Assembly: GCF_010093535.1 (NCBI RefSeq)
Contig: NW_022985169.1
Span: 904,044-968,043 of the forward strand
Length of the DNA stretch: 64,000 nt
Reading direction: 5' to 3'
From: Lindgomyces ingoldianus
Lineage: Eukaryota; Ascomycota; Dothideomycetes; Pleosporales; Lindgomycetaceae
Part shown: positions 45,731 through 56,946 of the stretch, piece after piece
How the letters are laid out: each line of letters begins with the position of its first letter
How positions within the stretch are numbered: the stretch's first letter is position 1
Program-made: the position numbers and the translations under genes
The notes under the pieces: model-generated
Databases searched by the model: none
What the model was told of the DNA's origin: nothing
What the model saw: the letters and a program-made list of their open reading frames with translations, nothing else

Positions 45731-47469
45731 GTTGGCGAAGACAGCCCGCCAAGGGTCAAGCGCAACTCGAGAAGATTTAACGAAAGAAAGTGATCGGCAG
45801 CAGAGGGGAAAGAAGGACGGCAATAAAGCAAGGTACTAGATTAGGGACTTGAATAGGATGATGGATAGGGCAAATCGGACGCTAAATGAAGTCGAGCAAC
45901 GTGCTCAAGCCGTGGCGGGTCTTGGTAGTGGCTGCCCACAGACGTCGGCGTACAAGCAGATATATGGGCAGGCCACAGAGGGACGATTGGCCAACTGCGG
46001 GGTGCAGAGTGTCACGATAGCGTGGAGTGAAGTTGAGAGGGCTCTCGGCAGAAGCAATTGCTGCGTGCGTCAGATCTGGGATGGGATCATTGAGGGGAAT
46101 ATCGTACCAGACGGCATGAATTGTTTCAACGGGTTGATCAGCGGCACGCGAGTGTTTGAGCAGGAAGCACTCGAACGCCAGCACGCAGCCGGGGCAGGGA
46201 AGTCGCGGATTCAAAGGGCGGCGACGAGGGAGCAATGGCTCACGGGAGAGGGCATCGTGGTGGATGAAGAGTGAAGAATGAACGGCGGATGGTGAGTAGA
46301 GAAGAGTGCGGGAAGAGTGAGGGATGGTGGATGGTGGTGATAGTTACGACGGAATGCTGTGGGACGTCCCCCGCTTGCTGTGGTGTGGCTATAGGCCCTC
46401 ACCCTAGTAGTTTTAGAACAAAGGCGCCGTTTGATTCAGCCCGTCCGGCTCGCTGTCCTGCAGCCCACATGCACGCTCAGCAGATGGTGGCCTGCGGTTG
46501 GACAGCGGGCTGCAGGCTCAAGTCCCAGCACTGCAAAAATAGCCCTGTTGCGCAGGCTTGGAGTTGAGTGCAGGCGCTCCGCGAGGGCGAGGGCTGTGTT
46601 ATCGCCTTATCGATTTGATCTGAGACGCGATAAGACGCCTTCACAGAAGAGACCGCACACCCTCTGGCTCTGACCGTTTGTCGGCGTCGCTTTCGCAGTG
46701 GACAAGAAGCAGCTAAGTGCTGCCGGCGGCATGGATGCGGGCTTTTTCTGGTTGTCAATCGGGGGCCATTCGGATCCTCTGACGGCGTGAAGAGGAGCTC
46801 GCTACCCCACACGTCCATGGATTGTCTGGGTCCACCAAAGCCCACTATTCGCCACCCTCCTCAAGCCTCGAACCAACAGAACATCGACCATCCACCCGCC
46901 CACCAGCCTCTCAACTCCTGGTTGCGGTCGCCGTCATCAATGAAGAATTGTCCATGCTATCATTCGTCTCAGTTGCATTGTTCTCTACGAACTCCCCTTG
47001 ACGCTAGCAAGAATCAATTGCGCGAGTGTGGGCTCACAATCCCGCAATTGCTCACGCGATTCGCCTCAGACAACCCCCCCCCCCAACTGTGCGCGGGAGG
47101 AGAATCACCCTGGCGCGGGATTGCGACATGTCTTGCTGCACATGTCAATTGCCATCCGGCCTTTGTGGTGGTCTGTGCCGGCAGAGGATCAAATCCGGGG
47201 TGAATACCCCGGCATCTCGTCTTGGAGATTTAATTTATCCCTCCATCGTTAATTCTACCCACGCTGGTGCACATCAAGAGAATGCATTCAGATGTAAGTG
47301 TCGAGCATGGTCTTTGCTATCGTGGCGTGCTTTCTGCCTATCGCGTGCTTCCCTGCCGACTATGGGCAGATAACGAAAATCCCCGAGAAAAATTTGAAAC
47401 CAGCGGTATTGTTCCAGGACACTCCAAACGCCATGCACAAGAGTCCGATTCCAGATTTCCCGTTCTCCT
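45731..47469. promoter_or_regulatory. Intergenic region upstream of PPS1
   Basis: 1.7 kb between the PPS1 start and the POLD4 stop (both minus strand). Both strands are open for about 120-140 codons at 45849-46274, but the translations look like GC-driven chance frames. It holds an 11-C run at 47074-47084 and a 7-bp perfect hairpin at 47195-47212. Confidence 0.45.
47195..47212. repeat. Short GC-rich hairpin
   Basis: A perfect 7-bp stem (ccggggt/accccgg) with a four-base gaat loop, about 260 bp downstream of the POLD4 stop. It could be a 3'-end structure or chance. Confidence 0.4.
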
Positions 47470-48152
47470 CTACACTTCCTCTGCACGAGATTTTAGCAGC
47501 ACGTCCACATGCGACCTTTGCACTGAGAGCTGGTCACTCCCCTCCTGCTCTTTCAGCAGAACTGCTAGCACCTCGATGGGTGGATTGAGGTTGAGTTTGT
47601 GTGCACGCTTCCACCGTTTAATTCGTGCGATGCCGGTGCTGGGCTGCAATGCGGAGAATAGGTCAGCATAGTGAAATTTAGATTTTTTGAAACAGCCAGC
47701 AAAGCGTGATCGGCAGAGACCATGCTTACCCCGTACTGCCCGCTCATGTCCCACTCCCGAAGCACCTTTTCGTGCAAGCTTAGATCCTCCTGGTGGACCC
47801 TCGGCGCCTTCCGCGCAGCCTCCTTATCCTTCCAGTACTTCTGGATCCTTTTCTCGGATATTCTCCTTGCTTCATCCTCCTCTGGTGTACTGCTGGCCTG
47901 GTGGGCGACGACTTCCTGCTCCGCCTGCTCGATGATGGCAGCTTCGGCGGTTGCCGGTTCGCTGTCGGCCGTGGTGTCGACATCAACGATGTCATCCTTG
48001 GACCCTTTCGTAGCCGGCTCAGACACAAGGTTGTTCTTCGCGTTCTGCACTCTCGTTCCGGCCTTGGTGACTTTGTTCGACGCCCCGTGGAATGCAAGGG
48101 TTGATTGGTTTGACCCGGGCGCAATGCCCGAGCTGCGTCGTTTTGGCGGCAT
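47470..48152 (-). CDS. DNA polymerase delta subunit 4
   Basis: Smallest subunit of replicative DNA polymerase delta (S. pombe Cdm1/human POLD4 family; absent from S. cerevisiae). Exons 47730-48152 and 47470-47643 give 198 aa. The conserved C-terminal core is clear: LREWDMSGQYG joined to PSTGIARIKRWKRAHKLNLNP and PPIEVLAVLLKEQE. The N-terminus MPPKRRSSG...NQSTLAFHG carries a PCNA-binding (PIP-box-like) QSTLAF motif after a basic nuclear-localisation segment. The Ala/Glu-rich middle (residues 50-105) is probably disordered. It is divergent from DCS1. Confidence 0.9.
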
Positions 48153-48720
48153 TATAGGATATCCTCAGTCGATATTGGATGTGGAATAAGATGTATCCAA
48201 TGCAATATCGGGACTGGGTGAGATGGAGGTGGTGAGTTGAAGCTGGTACGTGACCTCAATTAGGCAAAGCTGACGTTGGCATGGAAACCTTGGAACGCGG
48301 CTTTTTCGCCTCGAACCGCGCTAGCATGTGACCAATTCACCGCTTCGGCCTCGCTATACCACGCTGCAAGAAGGAACTGTGCACTGAAATCTCCGAAGCA
48401 GGCTGCTGTAGTGAAATCGGCCAAGCTGTGTGGTAAGCCGCTCTCCTTATTGTATTCTTCCTTTGAATAACTTGCTTTCCAAAGTCGTCCATAAAACCTT
48501 GGGACGACCCCATAAACCCCCTGGAATTTTCTCCAGTTTCCTTTCAGTTTGCCCCTCGCTGAAGTGAATTGTGGTAGATGTTTACGCTTTCTTTCACTAT
48601 CAGTCAAATCCTTCCCCTTGAGCTTGTTTTCTGTCACCTCTTGAAATTTTCATAGGAAAGTTCTAATCACAATCACAGCACATCCTGTCTCTCTTATTAA
48701 ACAACTAGCCATTGTCCATT
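48153..48720. promoter_or_regulatory. Divergent promoter POLD4 / DCS1
   Basis: 568 bp between the two start codons. A 125-codon minus-strand frame at 48260-48637 lies inside it; I do not call it a gene (see findings). Confidence 0.5.
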
Positions 48721-49686
48721 ATGACCTCCACGACACCACCAGAAGTCGCCGCGCACGTCGAATCCCTAATCCCCAAATTCCATCTCACCCGTCTCTTAAA
48801 ACAAGATCAAGCCGGCCGGCGCATCTCCCTCCTTGGTACCATCGACTCGCAACCGGCCATCCTAGTCGCAGAACGTGCGGCCTTTGCCACTGACAGCTCA
48901 CATCTAACCTCGTTCTCCACGTCTCTCTCCTCCATCAAGAACCTAGGCGCCAACGACATCTACAGCTGGTTCCTCGCCTCAAGCGGCCAATTCTCCACCC
49001 AACCCCCAGATCTAAAGCTCAATCTCATATACCCATGCACCTCACAACACGAGAAGAAATACGCCGCGCAAGGCCTACGAATGGTAACAGAGACACCGGA
49101 AATATATGCCAAATACGTCCGACCCTTTATGCAGCAAAAGCGCGAACAGGGGCGCTTGAACTGGGTCTTCAACATCATTGAAGGCCGCACCGAGCAAGAG
49201 GACGTCATATACCGCGAGCACGGAAACGAAGGGTTTCTCCTCCTTCCAGACTTGAATTGGGACCGCAAGACGCTTTCGTCGCTGCACTTGCTCGGGATCG
49301 TCGAGCGGCGAGACATCTGGTCTGTTCGCGACCTCAAGAAGAAGTATATAGAATGGGTCAAGCACATGCGAGACAAGCTTCTGGATTCGACGGTGAAGTT
49401 ATATCCGGAGTTAGAGAGGGATCAGTTGAAGCTATATGTTCACTACCAGCCTACGTACTACCACTTCCATATTCACATTGTCCATGTCTCACTCGAGGCT
49501 GGTTCTACGCAAGCTACGGGTAAAGCGCTTGGTCTGGAGAGCATTATAGAGCAGCTAGAGATAATCCAAGGAGGAGATGAAGCAGGAATGGCGGATGTGA
49601 GTCTAACATATCATTTAGGGGAAGCAAGTGAGTTATGGGAGAAGATATATTTACCACTCAAAGATGGACAGCCAGTTGAGTTATAG
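48721..49686 (+). CDS. DCS1: Scavenger mRNA decapping enzyme (DcpS)
   Basis: Hydrolyses the m7GpppN cap left after 3'-5' mRNA decay. A single-exon gene of 321 aa; the ATG at 48721 is the first in frame (three codons further up the frame begins with TTG). The HIT catalytic motif is present as YYHFHIHIVHV (about residues 245-255), with the cap-pocket segment FLLLPDLNWDRKTLSSLHLL upstream. The N-terminal swapped domain (residues 1-110) contains FHLTRLLKQDQAGRRISLLG and IYSWFLASS. Length matches the fungal family. The stop is followed within about 150 bp by the convergent GPCR gene. Confidence 0.95.
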   Translation: MTSTTPPEVAAHVESLIPKFHLTRLLKQDQAGRRISLLGTIDSQPAILVAERAAFATDSSHLTSFSTSLSSIKNLGANDIYSWFLASSGQFSTQPPDLKLNLIYPCTSQHEKKYAAQGLRMVTETPEIYAKYVRPFMQQKREQGRLNWVFNIIEGRTEQEDVIYREHGNEGFLLLPDLNWDRKTLSSLHLLGIVERRDIWSVRDLKKKYIEWVKHMRDKLLDSTVKLYPELERDQLKLYVHYQPTYYHFHIHIVHVSLEAGSTQATGKALGLESIIEQLEIIQGGDEAGMADVSLTYHLGEASELWEKIYLPLKDGQPVEL

Positions 49687-49838
49687 CACGGGGTTATTGC
49701 GAGAGGGGTAAACAGATAACATTAGGTAATTGAGAGTTTGTAGCTAACGCTAGACTCTTACAGTAAGCCTTACGGAGCGGATGGACAATGCAATGCCAAA
49801 GTTAAAGCAACCTTAAACCCACATACTACCAACACTGT

Positions 49839-51785
49839 CTAAAGATATTTTGAATACACAACAGCATCCGTTCCAGACCCAAGCCCCCCTACGACCTCTC
49901 TTGAACTCTGCGTCCTCCCATCCTTCTCACTCGATGTGCTGGTCTCGTTTGTATCATTAGTCTCGCTTGAATCCAGCCCCTCCATGGACTGCCTCCGAGT
50001 TTGCCCGCCACCCTCTCTATTAACTATCCTACGATCTTCTTTCTCAACTTCTAGTCTAGCCCATGTCATGTCTGCTGCCGACTTTCGCTGGTCTATCGCC
50101 TTCGATGTTGTTGCACTCTGTTTGACTCTCGACAAGCTGGCCGTCAACGTAGGTCGAGGTATTGTCAGAGGAGGATTGAAGTCGGCTTCCGTTTTCATAC
50201 GATGCATTTCTCCAATCTGACTCCTCCTTACGTCGCTTTCACCCGCCCGACGCCAGCAAAAAAAACTGCCCCAAAACTTACCGCCGGAGGTTGGTATATG
50301 GAGCCATGGCCGTTCCCTCAAACTGAAAATGAGACAATCTACAGCGCCCATTAGGGTAACGCATATTGTGCTCGTTAAGCCCAGCCAGTATAAAGGATGG
50401 GCTGCCCACTTGTCTTGGTACATTAGGCAATGACTTGCGAATGGAACAATCCACATCAGGATGTAGACGAGCGGGTAGATGAACATAAGACGGAGTTGGC
50501 GGTGGATGCGTGATCTTTCTCGAGCGAGACGACGTTGGACGTGGGTTATTGGGCAGGTGCTTAGCGGCGAAGTATCGTGGGAGTCGTTCCCCGTGTTGTT
50601 TGCAGATGGTTCACTATCAGCGATGCGAGGCGGAGACGGTGTAACAGACTGAAAGCGTCCTGCTTGTTCAAGTGGGTTTGAGATGGAGGTTGTTGTCTCA
50701 GTAAGAGGGCTTCCTGCTAAAGTTCGGTGGCAAGCGGCGATATTGTGTAGTGCCGGTGACGCTCTATGCCCAGAGGGAATCTGCTGACTAGCGCTGCTAC
50801 GCGCCTCTCCGGGAGCTCCATCCTCAATGTCTCTTCCAAATAATATTGGGGTTGTGGTTGAAACTGAAAGTTTGACGCTCTCCCCTATGGTTGAAAAGGA
50901 GCGAAATTCAAAGCCGACATGCGTATAGATGGCAACTGCAAGACCGAGGATTATTGTAGCAATTAGGTAGCGGGGAATCCAGGCCAATGCGAGACGATAC
51001 CAGAATGGACGAAGAGGAAGCGTACAGAGGGCGCCTTGAGAGAGATACCCGTAATGAGGATTTACGAATGCGAGCCCAGCCATCATTGCTGGAACCAGGA
51101 GTCCGGCAACGTAGATGCAACGACGAAGGGGATAGAGACCATCGGATCGTACGGATGTGGACGGGCGGAAGACCTGAAGAGCGCTATGCACAGCGATCAC
51201 GAGGACAGCGTAGTCTATGATGATTGTCAAGGAGGGTTTCTTTACTTCGGGATTTGTCAATACTGACCGCTTGTCTCCGTGCCGTACTGGACTAGGAAAC
51301 CGCTAGCTTGACAAAAAGAAGATTCGGTAGGGACGGTGCCCCGCGCGATGGAGACTATGGAGAATATGAATAGCCATGTTGCTTTCATCAAGTCACCGTA
51401 TATGAGGAGTATGATTAATCTACGCGCGGTATCTGTCAGCGCAATTGGCACTATATTGATATTGGACGTTGTACCTATGACGGAAGTGTTTCTCCATCCG
51501 ACAAAACCAGTAAAAGGCGATGAACGCGGCCGCCATTGACATGGCAGCACACGTTGCCGCTACCACCTGCACGACAAATTTTCTGTGTTCGGGGTAGAGG
51601 CTGACAGAGCTAAACTTGCTGTGACCGACCTGAGGTGTAGGAATAGGAGAAGAGGAGACGAGAGGAGCGACGAGCATTGAATGAAGAAGGAAGATAGAGC
51701 CCGAAAGTATAAAGTCAGGCGGTTGGGAGCGGATACCCGGGAGGAAACGATCGATGCGTAGATTCCTCTTTCCTGCACCCGACAT
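49839..51785 (-). CDS. Git3/Gpr1-like G-protein-coupled receptor
   Basis: Plasma-membrane receptor resembling the fungal glucose/nutrient receptors Git3 and Gpr1, which act through a G-alpha to cAMP signalling. Exons 51475-51785, 51268-51419, 49839-51214 (612 aa). Seven membrane segments can be placed: TM1 VQVVAATCAAMSMAAAFIAF, TM2 LIILLIYGDLMKATWLFIFS, TM3 around ASGFLVQYGTETSDYAVLVI, TM4 AGLLVPAMMAGLAFV, TM5 YLIATIILGLAVAIY, TM6 MFIYPLVYILMWIVPF and TM7 LGLTSTICVTLMGAVDCLIF. A roughly 120-residue Ser/Pro-rich third intracellular loop precedes the basic LARERSRIHRQLRL before TM6. The C-tail is long and Ser/Thr-rich. Ligand unknown. Confidence 0.88.
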
Positions 51786-52524
51786 GACGTTTCCTGAACG
51801 GCTACCATCTGCGAAAACACGCTATCTGGGACTGGAGAAGTAACGAAAGAACTAAGACATATGAGAGAAAAGGTGGGTGATAATCTTGCAAGAATAGTCC
51901 CTGAAAATTTAATATCCAGGAAGTGGAAGACAAAGTCGCCGGAAAACTGTTGCAATGACGGGATTCCTGAGGATTAGCACTAGATGTCCTACAGGGGTCA
52001 TGAATTAGGATGCTGAAAACAGTGAACACAAAGAGACTGACAAGTTGTGATTGCAGACTCCCCACTACCCGGAACCGTTCCTAGCAAGACAAGCGCGTTA
52101 ATTGTCTACGAGGAATCTCACAAGTGGCCTGGGAACATTGTTGAATCTGCGAAAGAAAGATGAGAAGTCTAGCCTTTCAGAAGCCGCTCTGCTTCGAAGT
52201 GTAATAGTTGACCCACTTCCCCGCTCACAGCTCCGCTTAAAACGAACAACAGTCTCATGTTAGTATTTTCACCACTATCATTCGCTATATTTCATTCTTG
52301 AAGTTTCTTGTGACTTGACGCTTAACCGCTTTCAACGAGGCTTCACTTGCAGATGTCTTTTGGCAGAGACATGGTTGCCACTTTACCGCGTGGTAGATAG
52401 GCGCATCAACGCAATCTCTAGACCCCGATCCTGGATCCTCCTCTTCGATTGAGTTGATGTTGGGAGAGTCGGCCATAAAAGGCACGGGGTGTGGCATGGC
52501 GCACGTACATGGTGTGTTTAGCGC
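51786..52524. promoter_or_regulatory. Intergenic region upstream of the GPCR gene
   Basis: 739 bp between the GPCR start and the stop of the ubiquitin hydrolase gene, both minus strand. No additional gene or RNA was seen. Confidence 0.45.
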
Positions 52525-53392
52525 TCAATCGAGAGAGGGTGACAGGACAATCAGACTGAAACGCAGCTCACCACCTCCCGCTTCCTCTTCACGTTTGAGG
52601 AAGCTCCGAACTCCGAGGTTCAAGGCTTTCTCGCTAAGCACGTCTTCGTCTGCAGCAAGCTCGCCGCGATCCAGCGGGCCCTTCCGTCGGCCGTCCATTT
52701 CCCAGAGACGGTTCTTTGCCGACTTGACAAAGCACACGTAGTGGAGGTCGATCTTGTCATCAGCAGACGGGGCTGCAGTGTCGCCTCCAGCAGCTGCGGA
52801 TTGATGCGCACTCTCAAGAGCATCCGACTCGTACAACAGGTTTGCCCGGTCAGCGGGCTTCAATGAGATAGCATCGCTGAGCAGCTTTGAAAGACTCGAG
52901 TCGGGTCCTAGAGCACTCGTTAGGTCTTGGTGGTGCTGGGCAAATTGGGAAGGGGCGCAACAAACCGATGTAGGACCGCGCTTCCCCATTAGAGACTCCA
53001 TGGAGCAACCCAATCAGACCGCAAGCATTGCCAATCGTTTGCTTGTACCATACAACCTCTTCATCTGGCCCGTGACCTTGGTACTCTTGCCGGTCTTGGT
53101 CTTCCTGAACACGGAACTTCTCGTACGTCTCGCTGACGGGAAAAATGAGCAGCAGTGCATAAGCGGGGCGAGGGACAAAGGCGAGCATGTCTGGATCGTC
53201 GATGCTCCAGACGTCATGGAATGACAATTTCTGGGACAGCCCGAGATTGTGGACGAGCGACGACATGACGTCGGGATTGTTCTCTGGCGGGGCTCGTTAG
53301 TAGCCAATCTTGCACTCTATGATGTGTTGCATACCGAGAGGAATGAACCTCTTTGCCTTGGGCGGAACATCGGGAGAGTCTCGCGCCGCCAT
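52525..53392 (-). CDS. YUH1: Ubiquitin carboxyl-terminal hydrolase (UCH family)
   Basis: Peptidase C12 that trims small adducts from the C-terminus of ubiquitin (and of related modifiers). Exons 53335-53392, 52966-53283, 52525-52907 (252 aa). The catalytic set is complete: Gln101 and Cys107 in WYKQTIGNACGLIGLLH, His181 in DKIDLHYVCF, and Asp197 in RLWEMDGRRKGP. The N-terminus (RFIPLENNPDVMSSLVHNLG) and FHDVWSIDDPDMLAFVPRP are typical. The active-site crossover loop (residues about 155-178) is Ala/Gly-rich. The second intron (52908-52965) has a good branch site, ctaacg. There is no UCH37-type C-terminal extension, so this is not the Rpn13 partner. Confidence 0.94.
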
Positions 53393-53668
53393 CGTGGTGG
53401 ATGAGTGTCGAGCTGAGGTTGTGGGGTTAAGGGAGCTTTAAGTACGTACTTGCAGCTCCCAGCCGCGGCGCGGGGCAAACGCTGCAGGCATCAAGCTCGT
53501 GCGTCACTGGCACGCCTCAAGCTTCAGGCATCACAGATCTTGGGATATTGCCAATCCTGTCGCCTGCTTCTATTTCTATATCGAAGGCAGAAGTGGATAT
53601 TCAAGCAGGCATTATTTGGCCTGCATAATTCTTACTTTTGAGTTCTATGGTAGATATAACGCATACGT

Positions 53669-55027
53669 CTATCGGACAGTAGCCCCTTTCAATGTGCTTA
53701 CAGTGCACATGCCCGCTGCTGTTTTCAGCCTCCCGACGCCTGTCTTCTTGTCAGATCCTTCGCCAGAAAGCTGCGGAACGCCTTCGACATCGAAGCCGAC
53801 TTCAAGCGTGTCTGTGGTTGTGAAGCCTGGTTGAATAGTCTCCCAGATCTTCTTCTTCGGGTTCAGAACGGGCTCAGGTTCACCCTCCCACCCTTCGAAA
53901 AATACCCTGTCTCCAGCTTTTGAGTCTGAGGGCGGATTGACAAGCTCTACGGGTCCTTTGTGGCTATCCTCCCCTTCTGCAACCCTCGGCGAGGCAGCAA
54001 GAACCATAGCGGCGGACTTGATGCCACGCATAGTCACAGGCTTGAGGTTGCAGACAGCAACAATCTTTCGATTCTGCATCTCCTCGAGAGGTATCAATCC
54101 ATTGAGACCGGAGCATACCGTCCGCACAATCTGGCCTTCATATTCTGACGTATTGTCCGTTCCTGGCGCATCGCCGCATGCGATGGTGCTGACGTAAAGC
54201 GAATCTGCGTTGGGGTGGGTGGTAGCTTTGAGGATGTGTCCGACGCGGAGATCAATCAGACTTGGAGACAGCTGTTTCTCCACCGGAGCTGCTTTCTGAG
54301 CTTTCGGTTGCTTCTCCTTCTTCTCCTTCTTCTTGGTTGGCGCACCCTCGGGCGGACCACCGGCAGCAGAAGCTATAGCATCATCAACCGCCTGGAGTTT
54401 GTCCTTGCCCTTCTCCTTCTTGCTCCTGCGTCCACCCTCGGAGGGAGTCTGGTCGCCGGCTAAGGTGGTGGGCGTTGCTGCGCCTGACGCGGCCGCGCTT
54501 GCCGCAGCAGATTCCCTCTCCTTCTTTTTGCGCTCCTTCTCTGCTTTGGCATCAACAGGCTTGATCTTGAAGATGACATTATCCACATCCACGCGAATCT
54601 TTTCCTCCAGCTTCAGGCCAAAGACGGGCGCGTTTTGCACGAAGTCCAGGTGTCGGACAATGTGATGGTATCCTTGCTCCCCCGTCCTCTCCTCCGGACC
54701 CCACTTCGCTACGATGGGTGCGAGCTTTTGGTAGAGGGCAATATCAGCGATGGAGGGTTTGGCACCAAGGAGGGTAGTGCGGCTAGAGAGGTGGGTATTC
54801 AGGGTCGACAGCCTCTCGCCAGACTTTGCGGCATCCTCAGTCGTAGACCCAAGGTGAGATGATGTGATGACCCATTGGCTAATCTCGGCCTTTTCAGCGT
54901 CGGTGTAGGTCGCAGAGGGGAAGAGAATCTGCGAAGCCTTCACGGCATCGGCCTCGGACGAGACATCTTTCGGAGTGTGCGTCTTGATGAAAGTAGCCAA
55001 GCTCTCGTCTATACCAGAGCTCGCCAT
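53669..55027 (-). CDS. ARC1: Arc1-like tRNA-binding aminoacyl-tRNA synthetase cofactor
   Basis: G4-nucleic-acid/tRNA-binding cofactor that in yeast docks Met- and Glu-tRNA synthetases in the cytosol. The single-exon frame gives 452 aa from the ATG at 55027. Residues 1 to about 170 are a GST-C-like docking domain (SIADIALYQKLAPIVAKWGP). A Lys/Ala-rich linker follows (KEKEKKEKQPKAQKAA type). Residues about 260-452 are an EMAPII-like tRNA-binding OB fold (SLIDLRVGHILKATTHPNAD, NLKPVTMRGIKSAAMVLAAS). The open frame continues upstream to an ATG at 55249, adding 74 residues of presequence-like character (see findings); I chose 55027 because family members begin here. Confidence 0.92.
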   Translation of the reverse strand: MASSGIDESLATFIKTHTPKDVSSEADAVKASQILFPSATYTDAEKAEISQWVITSSHLGSTTEDAAKSGERLSTLNTHLSSRTTLLGAKPSIADIALYQKLAPIVAKWGPEERTGEQGYHHIVRHLDFVQNAPVFGLKLEEKIRVDVDNVIFKIKPVDAKAEKERKKKERESAAASAAASGAATPTTLAGDQTPSEGGRRSKKEKGKDKLQAVDDAIASAAGGPPEGAPTKKKEKKEKQPKAQKAAPVEKQLSPSLIDLRVGHILKATTHPNADSLYVSTIACGDAPGTDNTSEYEGQIVRTVCSGLNGLIPLEEMQNRKIVAVCNLKPVTMRGIKSAAMVLAASPRVAEGEDSHKGPVELVNPPSDSKAGDRVFFEGWEGEPEPVLNPKKKIWETIQPGFTTTDTLEVGFDVEGVPQLSGEGSDKKTGVGRLKTAAGMCTVSTLKGATVR

Positions 55028-55678
55028 TCTGGGTAGGGAAGGCTGGAAGAAGCTGGTCAATAGTGGCTGGAGTGGGATGAGGAAGTCAAGCTTGAGTGTG
55101 GGAGAGATAGAGATCGAAGCACTGGTGCGAAGTGGTGCTGTCGACGCGGCGTGCAGAGGAAATCTAAAGAAGGTCGTGCGTGGATTGGAGAATTGGCGGA
55201 GTGGACTGCAAAGCAAAGTGCGGGCAGGTGAGGGTTTGTGAATATGCATGCCTGCGTGACTCAAATGCTGGTCAAAATTCACCGCGCGTTAGAGGGGCAC
55301 CAAAGGCGCACAGGCCATGTTACAGATTGCAGACCGCGCCCAAGCGTGAAGTGCAAGGCTTTTCTCCTGCATGTTATCAAGTAACGTAGAACTTAATTAG
55401 AGTAGACTTTACCGTTCAACTCCTTACTGGAATTAGGATGAAGGTTAATAAGATGCAAATGCCTGCCCTAAATTATCCTAGACATGTTCCAGTTAGGTGA
55501 CACTATGCAATACATCAGCTTAACTGATTCTATTGTCTATGTTCATCATATCATCATGCTTTATGCTATTTATGTAGTGTATGCTGTTTAAACAGTCCAG
55601 ACCAACACTTTTAGAAATCATCAGCTGTGTCCCTCCAAACCTTTGTGCCCTAAATGGTCGACACACTGTTAGATGCAG
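55028..55678. other. Intergenic region with inverted AT-rich repeat copy
   Basis: Upstream of ARC1 (minus strand) and downstream of the epimerase gene. The ARC1-proximal part is GC-balanced and open in the ARC1 frame; from about 55340 the sequence becomes AT-rich and holds repeat copy 3. Confidence 0.5.
55340..55525 (-). repeat. AT-rich dispersed repeat, copy 3 (inverted)
   Basis: The reverse complement aligns with copy 2 over most of its length. Successive anchors in the same order are ttgcatagtgtcacctaac, tggaacat, ttgcatcttattaac, cctaatt, a gtctactc-like block and a ctacRtt...tgataRcatgc block. It aligns also with copy 1 around aattta...tttgcatcYtatt. Limits are approximate. Confidence 0.6.

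Positions 55679-56946
<1,268 letters not shown>

Noticed and set aside
45731..45823. N-terminal extension of PPS1
   Set aside because: Starts with TTG; the first ATG in frame is at 45730 and matches the expected protein start.
45849..46274. Open frames of 141 codons (+) and 117 codons (-) upstream of PPS1
   Set aside because: Both strands are open over the same stretch, neither translation shows a motif, and the segment is the expected PPS1 promoter/leader.
47150..47215. tRNA-like T-arm (gaggatcaaatcc) next to a GC hairpin
   Set aside because: No matching acceptor, D or anticodon arms can be folded around it; the hairpin is self-contained.
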